From: Acidimicrobiia bacterium
Lineage (GTDB): Bacteria > Actinomycetota > Acidimicrobiia > IMCC26256 > JAGNEX01
Direction of reading: 5' to 3'
Assembly: GCA_020637365.1 (NCBI GenBank)
Contig: JACJWE010000003.1
Location: 62,001-126,000, forward strand
Length of the DNA: 64,000 nt
Below the pieces are notes generated by a model. It saw only the letters and a program-made list of their open reading frames with translations. It had not been told where the DNA came from and searched no databases. Shown here one piece after another: positions 41,860-51,100 of the stretch (position 1 is the stretch's first letter; each line of letters begins with the position of its first letter). The translations under genes were made by a program, and so were the position numbers.

Positions 41860-44028
41860 GTGCGGACCATCGAGTTTGCTGTACCGGTCGTGTTGGCGGA
41901 TGCCTCGCTGGAGGATTTGCGCGCGTCAGTGCGCAACCTCAAGGCCGCTCAAGGAGCGCTAGACGCCGCGTCCTTACAGGTCAACGGCGAAATTGCACGG
42001 CGACAAACGACCGAACGCGGCGTCAACGTCATCGAAGTCCTGAAGACCGACGGCGGTCTCTCAGGCACTGCAGCAAAACGACAATCGATCCTCGCTAAAG
42101 AAGCAAAACATCTGCCCAACGCTGTCGACCACCTTGCAGACGGCAACCTCACCCAGGGACATCTCCACCAGCTCCTCCGAGCACAACAAGCACACCCCAA
42201 AGCGTTCGAATCCGAACAAGACGAACTCACCAAAGCCGGATCCGACACGTCCATCGATCTGTTCACCCGCAAGATCTCGAACTGGATCGTCGCGCACGAC
42301 CCCGACGATGGATCAGCCCGATTCAACGCCCAACATGACCGACGCCGCGTCAACTTTCACCACAACAAGGACGGCACGATCAGCCTGACCGGCATCTTCG
42401 ACCCCGAGACCGGCTCGACAATCGAAGGAGCTGTGACCGGCATCGCCAACGACCTCTTCAACGCCGAAAGCAGACGTCAACGCCCGGCATCAACAGTCGC
42501 GCAACGCCACGCGGACGCTCTCGCCCACCTCATCACCAACAGGCCGCAGCCAAACGCAAGCAGCGAAACCATTCAAGGCAGTCCAGCCGGGAAGGTCTTG
42601 TTACATGTCCGATGCGACCTCGATGTCCTCACCGGCGACCTCGAACGAGCCACCAGACGCGGCGTTCACGTGTCTCAAACAACCACCGGCGTACCGCTCA
42701 GCGCTGCGACAGTACGTCGCCTCGCCTGCGACGCGGGGATTATCCCCACGGTGATGGGCGGCAAATCACTCGTCCTTGATGTCGGACGCATGCGTCGCAC
42801 CGCAACCAGTGCACAACGCTCCGCTCTGGAACACCGCGACGGGCACTGCGTCTTTCCTGGATGCGACCTTCCCTCGAACTGGTGTCAAGCCCACCACCTT
42901 CAACCATGGAGCAAGGCGGGACCCACCGACCTCGCCAACCTCGCCCTCGTTTGTTCCGCACACCACCACATGATCCACGAAGGTGGCTGGAACCTCACCC
43001 ACCGCGACCACCAATGGCACGCCGCACCCCCGACCAGCCGGGACCGTCGCCCTAAACCAACCGCCGACGTCGGCGAGCACGCTGCGGCAGACACCATCCA
43101 CCGACGAACGTGTGGACGTTCAGCAGGCGGGTCTGCCGCCCCTGGCCATATCGCCAAAGAGACGATACGGGCGGCGATCGTGCGGGCAGACGCAATCCGC
43201 CGACGAACGTGTGCGTTGTTCCTGGCTGGTATCCGGCTCGACGGTCGACACATCAGGCGTATCGGGAGCGTTCGTCATCGGACCTATCCATTATTAGGCA
43301 GGTCGATCGCACCGAACGCGTCAGGAACACCGGACACGCCGAACGCGTCAGGAACACCGGACACGCCGAGGCGCGTCAGGAACACCGGACACGTCGGACG
43401 CGTCAGGAACACCGGACACGTCGGACGCGTCGATCGGACACGTCGGGTGCGTCGATCGCGTCGATCGCATCAGGTGCGTCGATCGCGTCGATCGCATCAG
43501 GTGCGTCGATCGCGTCGGGTACATCGATCACATCAGGGGCGTAGATCGCGTCGCAGACGTCGGGCACGTCGGGCGCATCCGGAGCGTCGGGCGCGTCGGA
43601 CGGCGCATCTGGAGCGTCAGGCACGTCAGTCGCAACGGAGACACAAGGCACATCAGGCACATCTGACGCAACGATTACATCAGACCAGATCGGCCGCACC
43701 AGACAAGATGGCCGACATCAGACACATCAACCCGCTCAACCACACCGCAGGCCTCGCACGCCCGATCACCGCAAACGCATCAGCGCGTCGCTCACGTCGG
43801 ACACGTCGTAGACGTCGGACACGTCGTAGACGTCGGACACGTCGTAGACGAGACACGTCGGACAGACCAGACGGGTCGGACAGGTCGGACAGATCGGACA
43901 GGTCGGACGGGCGCGTCGGACAGGTCAGACAGATCAGACGGGTCGGACGGGCGCGGACAGGTCGGACGGACAGATCAGGACAGATCGCCAGTCGCAACGG
44001 AGACACAAGGCACATCAGGCACATCTGA
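41860..44028 (+). CDS. DUF222 / HNH endonuclease domain protein (13E12-like); C-terminal third doubtful
   Basis: From GTG 41860 the frame is 722 residues. Residues 1-300 match DUF222 (ASLEDLRASVRNLKAAQGAL, then LPNAVDHLADGNLTQGHLHQ, FDPETGSTIEGAVTG). Residues 322-375 are an HNH/Zn module (HCVFPGCDLPSNWCQAHHLQ, then CSAHHHMIHEGG). This is the family of abundant actinobacterial DUF222-HNH proteins linked to REP13E12 elements; its role is unclear. The family normally ends soon after, near 43080. The remaining 300 residues are Arg/Ser-rich readings of minisatellites and include a 141-bp direct repeat read in two different frames, so I doubt they are genuine protein. A frameshift near 41858 may hide extra N-terminal residues. 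Confidence 0.75.
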   Translation: MRTIEFAVPVVLADASLEDLRASVRNLKAAQGALDAASLQVNGEIARRQTTERGVNVIEVLKTDGGLSGTAAKRQSILAKEAKHLPNAVDHLADGNLTQGHLHQLLRAQQAHPKAFESEQDELTKAGSDTSIDLFTRKISNWIVAHDPDDGSARFNAQHDRRRVNFHHNKDGTISLTGIFDPETGSTIEGAVTGIANDLFNAESRRQRPASTVAQRHADALAHLITNRPQPNASSETIQGSPAGKVLLHVRCDLDVLTGDLERATRRGVHVSQTTTGVPLSAATVRRLACDAGIIPTVMGGKSLVLDVGRMRRTATSAQRSALEHRDGHCVFPGCDLPSNWCQAHHLQPWSKAGPTDLANLALVCSAHHHMIHEGGWNLTHRDHQWHAAPPTSRDRRPKPTADVGEHAAADTIHRRTCGRSAGGSAAPGHIAKETIRAAIVRADAIRRRTCALFLAGIRLDGRHIRRIGSVRHRTYPLLGRSIAPNASGTPDTPNASGTPDTPRRVRNTGHVGRVRNTGHVGRVDRTRRVRRSRRSHQVRRSRRSHQVRRSRRVHRSHQGRRSRRRRRARRAHPERRARRTAHLERQARQSQRRHKAHQAHLTQRLHQTRSAAPDKMADIRHINPLNHTAGLARPITANASARRSRRTRRRRRTRRRRRTRRRRDTSDRPDGSDRSDRSDRSDGRVGQVRQIRRVGRARTGRTDRSGQIASRNGDTRHIRHI
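43318..44028. repeat. Minisatellite block, 9-, 18- and 27-bp units
   Basis: Successive arrays: 27-bp units (GCGTCAGGAACACCGGACAC plus 7) around 43318-43440; a different 27-bp unit (GCGTCGATCGCGTCGATCGC plus 7) around 43448-43530; 18-bp units (CGTCGGACACGTCGTAGA) around 43796-43855; then 9-bp-periodic GTCGGACAG variants to about 43975. All lengths are multiples of 9. Confidence 0.85.
43627..43767 (+). repeat. 141-bp direct repeat, copy A
   Basis: Identical over 141 bp to 43989-44129, 362 bp downstream. The offset is not a multiple of three, so the two copies cannot share a reading frame. The two copies flank the 18-bp array. Confidence 0.95.
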
Positions 44029-44129
44029 CGCAACGATTACATCAGACCAGATCGGCCGCACCAGACAAGATGGCCGACATCAGACACATCAACCCGCTCA
44101 ACCACACCGCAGGCCTCGCACGCCCGATC
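43989..44129 (+). repeat. 141-bp direct repeat, copy B
   Basis: Second identical copy of 43627-43767. The similarity continues weakly for another dozen bases (GCAAACGCA shared). Confidence 0.95.
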
Positions 44130-44381
44130 GCGGCAAACGCACTAAACACCTCGATCACATCAAGGGCGTCGTTCCCATCGCGGGCGTCGATCACATCAGG
44201 GGCGTCGTTCCCATCGCGGGCGTCGATCACATCAGGGGCGTCGTTCCCATCGCGGGCGTTGGGCCAACAACCGAGACGTCGCCGCCCCGCACACATGAAT
44301 CAGCGACACAGAGGACGATGCGAATGGCGATACCAGGACGTCAAGACATGCGCAGCGCGTCCGAAGCCTGCTGGCCAGTAG
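44029..44381. other. Repeat-filled region after the DUF222/HNH frame
   Basis: Besides copy B of the 141-bp repeat and three 36-bp units, no gene or clear terminator is visible before the convergent acyltransferase gene. Confidence 0.5.
44151..44258 (+). repeat. Three tandem 36-bp repeats
   Basis: Units begin at 44151, 44187 and 44223 with TCGATCACATCAGGGGCGTC (first copy AAGG) followed by GTTCCCATCGCGGGCG. Head-to-tail with no spacers, so not a CRISPR array. Confidence 0.9.
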
Positions 44382-46079
44382 TCACCTGCGCCGTCGGCGC
44401 GACTTCGACTGACCTTTGCGGCGCTCTTGGCGGGTCGGCTCCGGGCTCCCCGCAGTCGAGGATCGACGCGTCTCCACCCTGTTGGTTGAGGCCGACACCG
44501 GTGCGGCGCCGCTCTGGGTACTTGACATTCTCGGCGGTGAAGTCGCTCCGACCGAAGAGCCGCCCCTCTCCGCTGCGAACTGCGAACCAGAAAGTGGTCC
44601 AGAACCAGAACCAGCACCAGAACCAGACATCGCACCGATGTTCGAAGCGGAACGCGGGTCAGCACCAGCGCCAAGATCCGCCGCCGTTCCTCGCACCTGC
44701 GCGGAGGCGTCGACACCGGCTGGCGAGTGATCAGGTCCCGGAGGGCGGCTATGGACGATCACCGCGTTGTCCCCGAACATCGCCCCATCATCGTCATGCC
44801 CCAAGCCAACACCCCCATATTCGGGGCCGAGAACGCGGCCGCCCATCCCTGCGGGGTCATGCGCCCATCGCAGATCGGTGTCGGGCGTCGCCGTGTGGGT
44901 ACTCGCGCTCGAGGATCCGACCCAGCGCAGAATCGGCCGTTCCAACCCGTACCAACTCGCGGCCGCCACGATGATCGAGATCCCTACAACGACACCGAGC
45001 ACCGGCCAGAAGGGTGCTTGAAACAGCTCATAACCCATCTGATCCAGGGCGAACTCGAGGATCGCCAGATGCCACAGGTAGATCCCATAGGACAGGTTGC
45101 CGAGCCAGTCACCGATCCGGCTGCTCATCGCTGCTCGAATCGGTCCTGCCCCCGGGGGACCAAAGACGATCGGCGCCACCATCAGCAAACCGACAAGCGA
45201 CCTCAGCGCATGAATCCCCGCCCAGTTGAGCCCCGAGGTCTCCTGCAGCGCCTCGGGAAAATCAAAGAACTCCGACATCGCCCAGACCCCGGCGAGGGCG
45301 GCCCCCCACCACACCACGGTGGGTGAGCCCACCCTGCGAAGCCGCGCCTTGAACCACGGGTCGAACTGCCCTCGGACATCAGCAACAGCAATCAACATTC
45401 CCAGCGCAAACTGGTCCAGCTGCCCCGGAAGCCAAATGACACCAAGAAATCGATGTTCCCAGCCGCTGTTCAACATCAAGACGTTAAACAGCCAACTGAG
45501 CACCACAAGTCCGAGACTCCACCTGCTCGCGGTCTTCAGCCGCTCGCGAACCGGCAGACGTTCACAGCGAACCGCCAGTGCCGCCACAAATGCTGGCAAC
45601 AGCAGATAGAAACCGACCTCAGCAGTCAGCGTCCACGCCTGGCTCATGACATCGAAAACCCAGTCGGGAACGAAGCTTTGGAGCAAAGTCCCGTGCACCA
45701 CCCATTCCACCGGCGACATGTCGAGCACATCTTTTGCCGCAGCTGTCGCGATCAACGCCGGAATGAGCGGCGGATAGATCCGGGCGAAGCGTTTGACAAA
45801 GTACGAGCGCCACGTGCCGGGCATCCGCCCGGTCGCGAGACCGGCCACGAACGGCCGGAACAGCAGATAGCCCGACAGGACGAAAAAGACCGCGACGCCA
45901 ACGTCGAGACGACCCATGATCGGCCCGAAGAACGAGTTGCGGAACGTGGCACCCGTCGAGAACCCCACATGGTGGATGAGAACGGCAAACGCCGCCAAGG
46001 CCCTAACACCACCGAGGCCGGGTACATAGCGCCGAAGCGATGGCGGTTCTGGAGCCGGCCGGGGCCCCCGATGCGTCAC
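44382..46079 (-). CDS. Acyltransferase family 3 (OafA/YrhL-like) with long cytoplasmic tail
   Basis: Integral membrane O-acyltransferase of 565 residues from GTG 46079. Domain features of Acyl_transf_3: PGLGGVRALAAFAVLIHHVG with the conserved Arg and His, LDVGVAVFFVLSGYLLFRPF, SYFVKRFARIYPPLI, and the late LSYGIYLWHLAILEF, with about ten spans to residue 395. The last 165 residues are polar, with GSGAGSGSGPLSGSQ repeats and a basic SRRRRR end, and no SGNH domain is fused. Such enzymes acetylate exported sugars or peptidoglycan. It precedes no close partner; the next gene on the strand is the FAD oxidoreductase 70 bp upstream. Confidence 0.9.
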   Translation of the reverse strand: MTHRGPRPAPEPPSLRRYVPGLGGVRALAAFAVLIHHVGFSTGATFRNSFFGPIMGRLDVGVAVFFVLSGYLLFRPFVAGLATGRMPGTWRSYFVKRFARIYPPLIPALIATAAAKDVLDMSPVEWVVHGTLLQSFVPDWVFDVMSQAWTLTAEVGFYLLLPAFVAALAVRCERLPVRERLKTASRWSLGLVVLSWLFNVLMLNSGWEHRFLGVIWLPGQLDQFALGMLIAVADVRGQFDPWFKARLRRVGSPTVVWWGAALAGVWAMSEFFDFPEALQETSGLNWAGIHALRSLVGLLMVAPIVFGPPGAGPIRAAMSSRIGDWLGNLSYGIYLWHLAILEFALDQMGYELFQAPFWPVLGVVVGISIIVAAASWYGLERPILRWVGSSSASTHTATPDTDLRWAHDPAGMGGRVLGPEYGGVGLGHDDDGAMFGDNAVIVHSRPPGPDHSPAGVDASAQVRGTAADLGAGADPRSASNIGAMSGSGAGSGSGPLSGSQFAAERGGSSVGATSPPRMSSTQSGAAPVSASTNRVETRRSSTAGSPEPTRQERRKGQSKSRRRRR

Positions 46080-46149
46080 CGACCGATCCCCGACGCGCGT
46101 AGCGGCGGGGGTGGCAACCCGCTTGGGATTGCCGATCAGCGGAGCATGT

Positions 46150-47608
46150 TTACTCGGAGGAATCGCCCACCTTCTCCTCGTGATATTCGGCCTCGACGTT
46201 CACCGACCAGATGTCGTGGTCGGCCTCACCCAGGATGTTCTCGACGGTCAACATGGCCGTGTACATCGAGTGATCCTGGTTGTTGTAGCGGTGCATGCCG
46301 TTGCGACCAACCGGCCACACGTTGGGAGCATTGTCTGCCACCCACTTCCGCATGGTCTCGACGTTGGCCTTATACGTGCCGTCATACATCGGGTACGCCT
46401 TGGGCATCCGGACCACAAAACCCTGCTCACAGTACTGCGCTTTAGAGAGCCCGAGTGTTTCTAGCTCTCTTTTCCCGAGTTCGATCAGATCGTCATCAGC
46501 GGACGTCCACAGCTTGTCGCCCTCCGTAACGAAGTACTCGAGTCCCAAACAGGTCTTTCCGTCTTTGACCAGGTAGGGCGACCATGACCCAAAGTTCTGC
46601 ACCCGACCGACCTCGACACCGGGATCATGGATATAGATCCAGTTGTCCGGAAATCCTTCAGATTCGGGCACGACCAACGCGACGGTCATGAAGTCGCGGT
46701 ACCCCAACCCGTCCGCCGCAGCGATGACGTCGGCTGGTGGAGCCGGGTTCATACCGCGCAGCAACGCAGAGAAGGGCATCGACGAGATGACGTTGTCACA
46801 GGCAACCTCGAACTGTTGGCCGTCGCGGCGCAACACCAACGCGGTCGCCTGCCCATCATCGTGGCGGATTCCGACGACCTCGGTGTTCATGACGACGGGA
46901 ATCCCGGCGGCTTCCACCTTGTCGCGTGCACGCTCCCACATCATCCCCGGGCCGTACTTGGGGTACTTGAACTCTTCGATGAGGCTGGTGATGTCCTTCT
47001 GATTCCTGTTGGGGGTGAGCGCGTTCAGGATCGCTTTGAACAACGACAGGTTCTTGATCCGCTGCGCGCCCAATCCGCTTGGATTTCGTCCGCTGGCACA
47101 CCCCACACCTTCTCGGTGTAGGTCTTAAAGAAGATGCTGTATAGACGACGACCAAAACGGGCGGTCGTCCAACCTTCGAAGGTCGTCTGATCCTTCGGCG
47201 GCCGGACCTGTGCCCACAGGTAGGACAAGACGCAGAGGAAGGCCTCGATCAGCCCCAACCCTTGAGAGCGTTCATCGCCTTGAGTGGGTAGTCGAACTTC
47301 TTGCCGCGGTAATAGATACGGCTCATCCGAGGCCGCAACATGAAGTCCTCGGTGCCAAGAATTTCATCCCACAACTCATCGACCGGTTTGACCTTGGTAA
47401 AGAATCGATGGCCGCCGATATCGAAACGCCAGCCGTCGCGTTCAGCCGTCTGGCTGATTCCGCCGACCACATCGGTGGACTCGAACACGACCGCTGTTTT
47501 GGTGCCGTCTTGAAATTCGGGTCGTTTGATCAGCTCAAAAGCGGCAGTCAGACCGGCTGGCCCTCCGCCGATAATGGCGACATCGACCTTGTCGGACGAA
47601 AAAGTCAT
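46150..47608 (-). CDS. FAD-dependent oxidoreductase, UDP-galactopyranose mutase/protoporphyrinogen oxidase-like, two frameshifts
   Basis: Repaired product about 486 residues. ATG 47608 with GGGGA upstream gives VDVAIIGGGPAGLTAAFELI (FAD-binding), VVGGISQTAERDGWRFDIGG and HRFFTKV. One base lost near 47250 (GGTTGGGG) moves to LIEAFLCVLSYLWAQVRPP and KTYTEKVWGVPADEIQADW; a second near 47078 moves to AQRIKNLSLFKAILNAL, and the frame stays open to GRNGMHRYNNQDHSMYTAM near the end. Reassembled order matches the NAD(P)/FAD oxidoreductase family related to UDP-galactopyranose mutase, longer than the usual 380-400 residue mutases. It may make or modify a sugar nucleotide or polyprenyl sugar; it sits divergent to the arabinosyltransferase gene. 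Confidence 0.82.
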
Positions 47609-48182
47609 CTGTAGTTCCCCAACCAATACCCACGCGCCACCCTCAGGCGCGGGCTGAAAAGACTTTCGGTCGTTTGGGGACGAGAGCGACCACAGCCGCA
47701 GGCTGCATCTACCTGTCGGCTACGCAGATCCCCGAGTCTCGCTATCGGTCAATCATTGATCGCGGACTCGCCTCACAGCGAGTCCGCTCCAGAAAGCGAT
47801 TCGGCATCGTATCGGCCAATCCGAGATCGGCACAGACTGAGCCGGGCGAAACCGATGCAATCCGACTCTGGGGCTGACCCTGATTCCTGAGTTTGGTTGG
47901 TCAGGCGGTCCGATCGTTCATGTGATCGGTGTATGCCTGACCCTGATCCTTCACGTGAAGCAGCTTCTCCTCGCAACGACTGTCGCCGGAACCGCCGATT
48001 CGCACCACGCCGTAGAACTCGACCCATCCCGCGACCGGAGGCGAGAAGCACAACACCCCGCAAGCACAACACCCCGGGGTAAAACACCGGAGCGGCCTCG
48101 CCGTGACGCCACCACGTCCACCCAGCGGCATTTGTCGACCGCATGTACTGCCGACAACGTAGGGTCGTATGCTCTGGCCCCC
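47609..48182. other. Divergent intergenic region with two stem-loops
   Basis: No gene supported. CGCGCC (47633-47638) pairs with GGCGCG (47646-47651) in the leader of the FAD oxidoreductase. GCGGACTCG (47762-47770) pairs perfectly with CGAGTCCGC (47779-47787). Short CAAGCACAACACCCCG-like repeats lie near 48047-48080. Confidence 0.5.
48168..48173 (+). promoter_or_regulatory. Possible -10 element of aftD, leaderless
   Basis: TATGCT ends 9 bp before the ATG at 48183, the spacing expected for a leaderless actinobacterial transcript. No ribosome site is seen before this ATG. Confidence 0.4.
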
Positions 48183-51100
48183 ATGGATTTGGCGAAACGT
48201 TCCGTCCCTGAAGCCACAGGGCCCGCTCGGCGGGCTTCCTCCGCGACTCGAAAAGGCAGCATAAGCAGGAAAAAGAACTGGGGGGGCCGCCTCGACGTTG
48301 TCGCTATGGCCGTGGTGTCCTACCTGCCGCTGTTGGCAACCCACGCCGGGATGGTTCCCGCCGACACCAAGCAGTACCTCTACCTTGATCCGGGCCAACT
48401 CCTCGCCAAGGCACCTTCCCTCTGGGACCCGTCGGTCGGGATGGGCACGGTCACACACCAAAACATCGGCTACCTCTGGCCGATGGGCCCCTGGTATTGG
48501 CTGTTCGACACCTCGGGTGTGCCCGACTGGGTAGCGCAACGCCTGTGGCTCGGCACATTGCTCTTTCTCGCTGGCCTCGGGGTCCGCTACCTCATGGGAT
48601 CCCGCGGCTATCGCGGTTGGGCGGTTACCGCTGCGGCGTTCGTCTATCTGCTGAGCCCCTACACCCTGCATTACGCAGCGAGAATCTCGGCGCTGTTAAT
48701 GCCGTGGACAGCACTCCCCTGGCTCATCGCCCTCACCGCGAGTGCGCTGGTGCGGCCGCGCTGGTGGAAGGCATCGCTGATCGCTCTGATCGTCGCCACC
48801 GCTGGCTCAGTGAACCTGACCAGCTTGCTGTATGTGTTGATCGGTCCACTTTTGTGGATCTTGTGGTCTTGGATCGTGCTCGGCGAGACGAACCGCCATC
48901 GCCTGTGGAAGGCGCTTTGGCCGACGGCGCTGCTCGGTTTTGCTACGTCGGCTTGGTCCCTCGCAGGGCTGATGGTCCAAGGCGGGTTTGGTGTGCCGAT
49001 CGTCGGCTTCACCGAAACGCTGCAGGCCGTCTCGGTCGGTTCCGCAGCACAAGAAGTGATGCGCGGGCTCGGCTACTGGTTCTTTTACGGCAACGACAAC
49101 CTCGGCCCCTGGATCGAACCGGCCGTCGACTACACACAACACCTCTGGCTCATCGCGGCGTCGTTCGGCATCGTGCTGATCGCATTGGCAGGCGCAACCT
49201 TTAGCCGCTTCCCTGAGCGAGGGTTCCTGCTGTGGATGATGCTCGGCGGTGCTGTCGTCGCTGTCGGCGCGCATCCCTGGGATAGCCCAACACTGGCCGG
49301 TCACATGTTCATCGACGCCAGCCGCGATTCCGACGCGGTGCTCGCGCTCCGTTCAACGGCCAGGGCGGTACCGCTGGTCGCCTTGTCCGTATCGCTGCTC
49401 TGCGGCGCGTCTGTCGCGGCGTTCGCTGACCGAACGTCACATGTCTTTGCACGTCGCCGACTGGAACGGCAGGCCGCATCCCTCACCGATCCAGATCCAG
49501 AAGATGCTGGTCGCAGCGCAGCAGACGGCAAAGTGCGCCAGGCGACGCGGCTTCGTCGTGCCGAGCACGCCAGCGCGCGTCTTGCGGGTGTCGGTGTCAT
49601 CGCCTTAGCCCTGGTTGCGCAACCATCCCTCTGGACAGGCGACATGGTCGGCAGCGAACTGCAGCGCTCAGAGAACCTCCCCGTATTGGACGGCGGCCGC
49701 AGACTCGATCTCGCGCGACGTCGATACGCGTGTCTGGGAACTGCCGGGCATCGATTTTGCCTCCTATCGCTGGGGAACACCGTCGATCCTGTGACTCCAG
49801 GACTCACAGATCGAGCGACGGTCGCCCGTGAGCTGATCCCCCTGGGCGGGTCATATCCAATGGATCTGCTCGCTGCGGCAGACCGTCGACTCCAGGAACA
49901 GGTCGTCGATTGGGACTCCATCGGACCGCTCGCAGCGTTGATGAACGCGGACACGTTGTTGGTGCGCAACGATCTCGCCTTCGAACGTTACGGCACGCCA
50001 CGCCCCGAGGTGCTCTCTGCACACCTCGATGATGAACGTGTGGACCTATCCGATCGACACGACTTTGGAACCGACGTCGATCTGTCCGCGGACGTCCGCC
50101 TGGGAGGGCACGACGAAACCGAGCTCGGCGATCTCGGTCGTTCCGACGATGTGCCAGCGGTCTTTACCGTCGACGTCGACAACGCTCGCAACATTCATGC
50201 CGCTGTGCCCGCCGTCGGCGGTTTTGTGCTCGACGGAGCAGGGGAAGGCATCGTCGACCTGGCCGCTCAAGGGGCGCTCGATCGCAACCCGTTGGTGCTC
50301 TATAGCCACGCGGTCGACGACGACGCGCTCCGCCAGGCCGTCAGCTCTGGAGCCGAACTGGTGGTCAGCGACTCGTTGCGTCGTCAAGGGCGCCGCTGGG
50401 GAAGCGTGCGTGACAACACCGGCTACACCGAACAGGCCGGTGAAGAGCCGCTGGAATACGACCCCTCCGATGCGCGCCTCCCCGGGACGAGCGGCTGGCC
50501 CGCTCCTGACGACCTCGACATGACGGTGACCGAATTCGACGGCCCCATCAGCCAGATTCAGGCATCCGACTATGGCAACGTCGTCTCGCTCACCCCCGGG
50601 GACCGCCCCGCGCTCGCCGTCGACAACGACGTGGACACCGCCTGGCGGGTCGATGCTTTTGGTCCGGCGATCGGCGAGCGTCTCGTGATCGACCTCGCCG
50701 AACCGACCGACGTGTCGGCGTTGCACCTCATCCAACCGCTGTCGGGCAGCAGAAACCGGTGGATCACCGGCCTCGAAGTTCGCATCGACGACCATCTCGT
50801 CGGCAGGATCTCGTTGGAGCGGACGAGTCGCCTTCGGGTCGGGCAGATCGTGCGCTTCCCTACGCAAAAAGGGGCGACACGAATTGAGCTGCTGATCGAA
50901 GACACGAACGTGGGCCAGCAGCTGGACTATCGCCGGTACTCCGGTGTCGGGTTTGCCGACGTGAGGATCGGCGTGCCTTCAGAATCCGGTCAGGGTGAAC
51001 GCTGGCTCCCGTCGACGGTCGAGTGGACCGTGTTGCCTCAGCAGACCATCGGCCGTTTGGGACGTCAGGTCGGGGCGTTTTCGGTGTTGATGTCAAGACG

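Noticed and set aside
43403..43699. Minus-strand frame of DAPD/IDAPDAID repeats
   Set aside because: Low-complexity reading of 9/27-bp minisatellites; all frames are open there because the unit lengths are multiples of three.
43318..44258. CRISPR array
   Set aside because: Repeats are head-to-tail without unique spacers, unit lengths vary (9 to 36 bp), and no cas genes are nearby.
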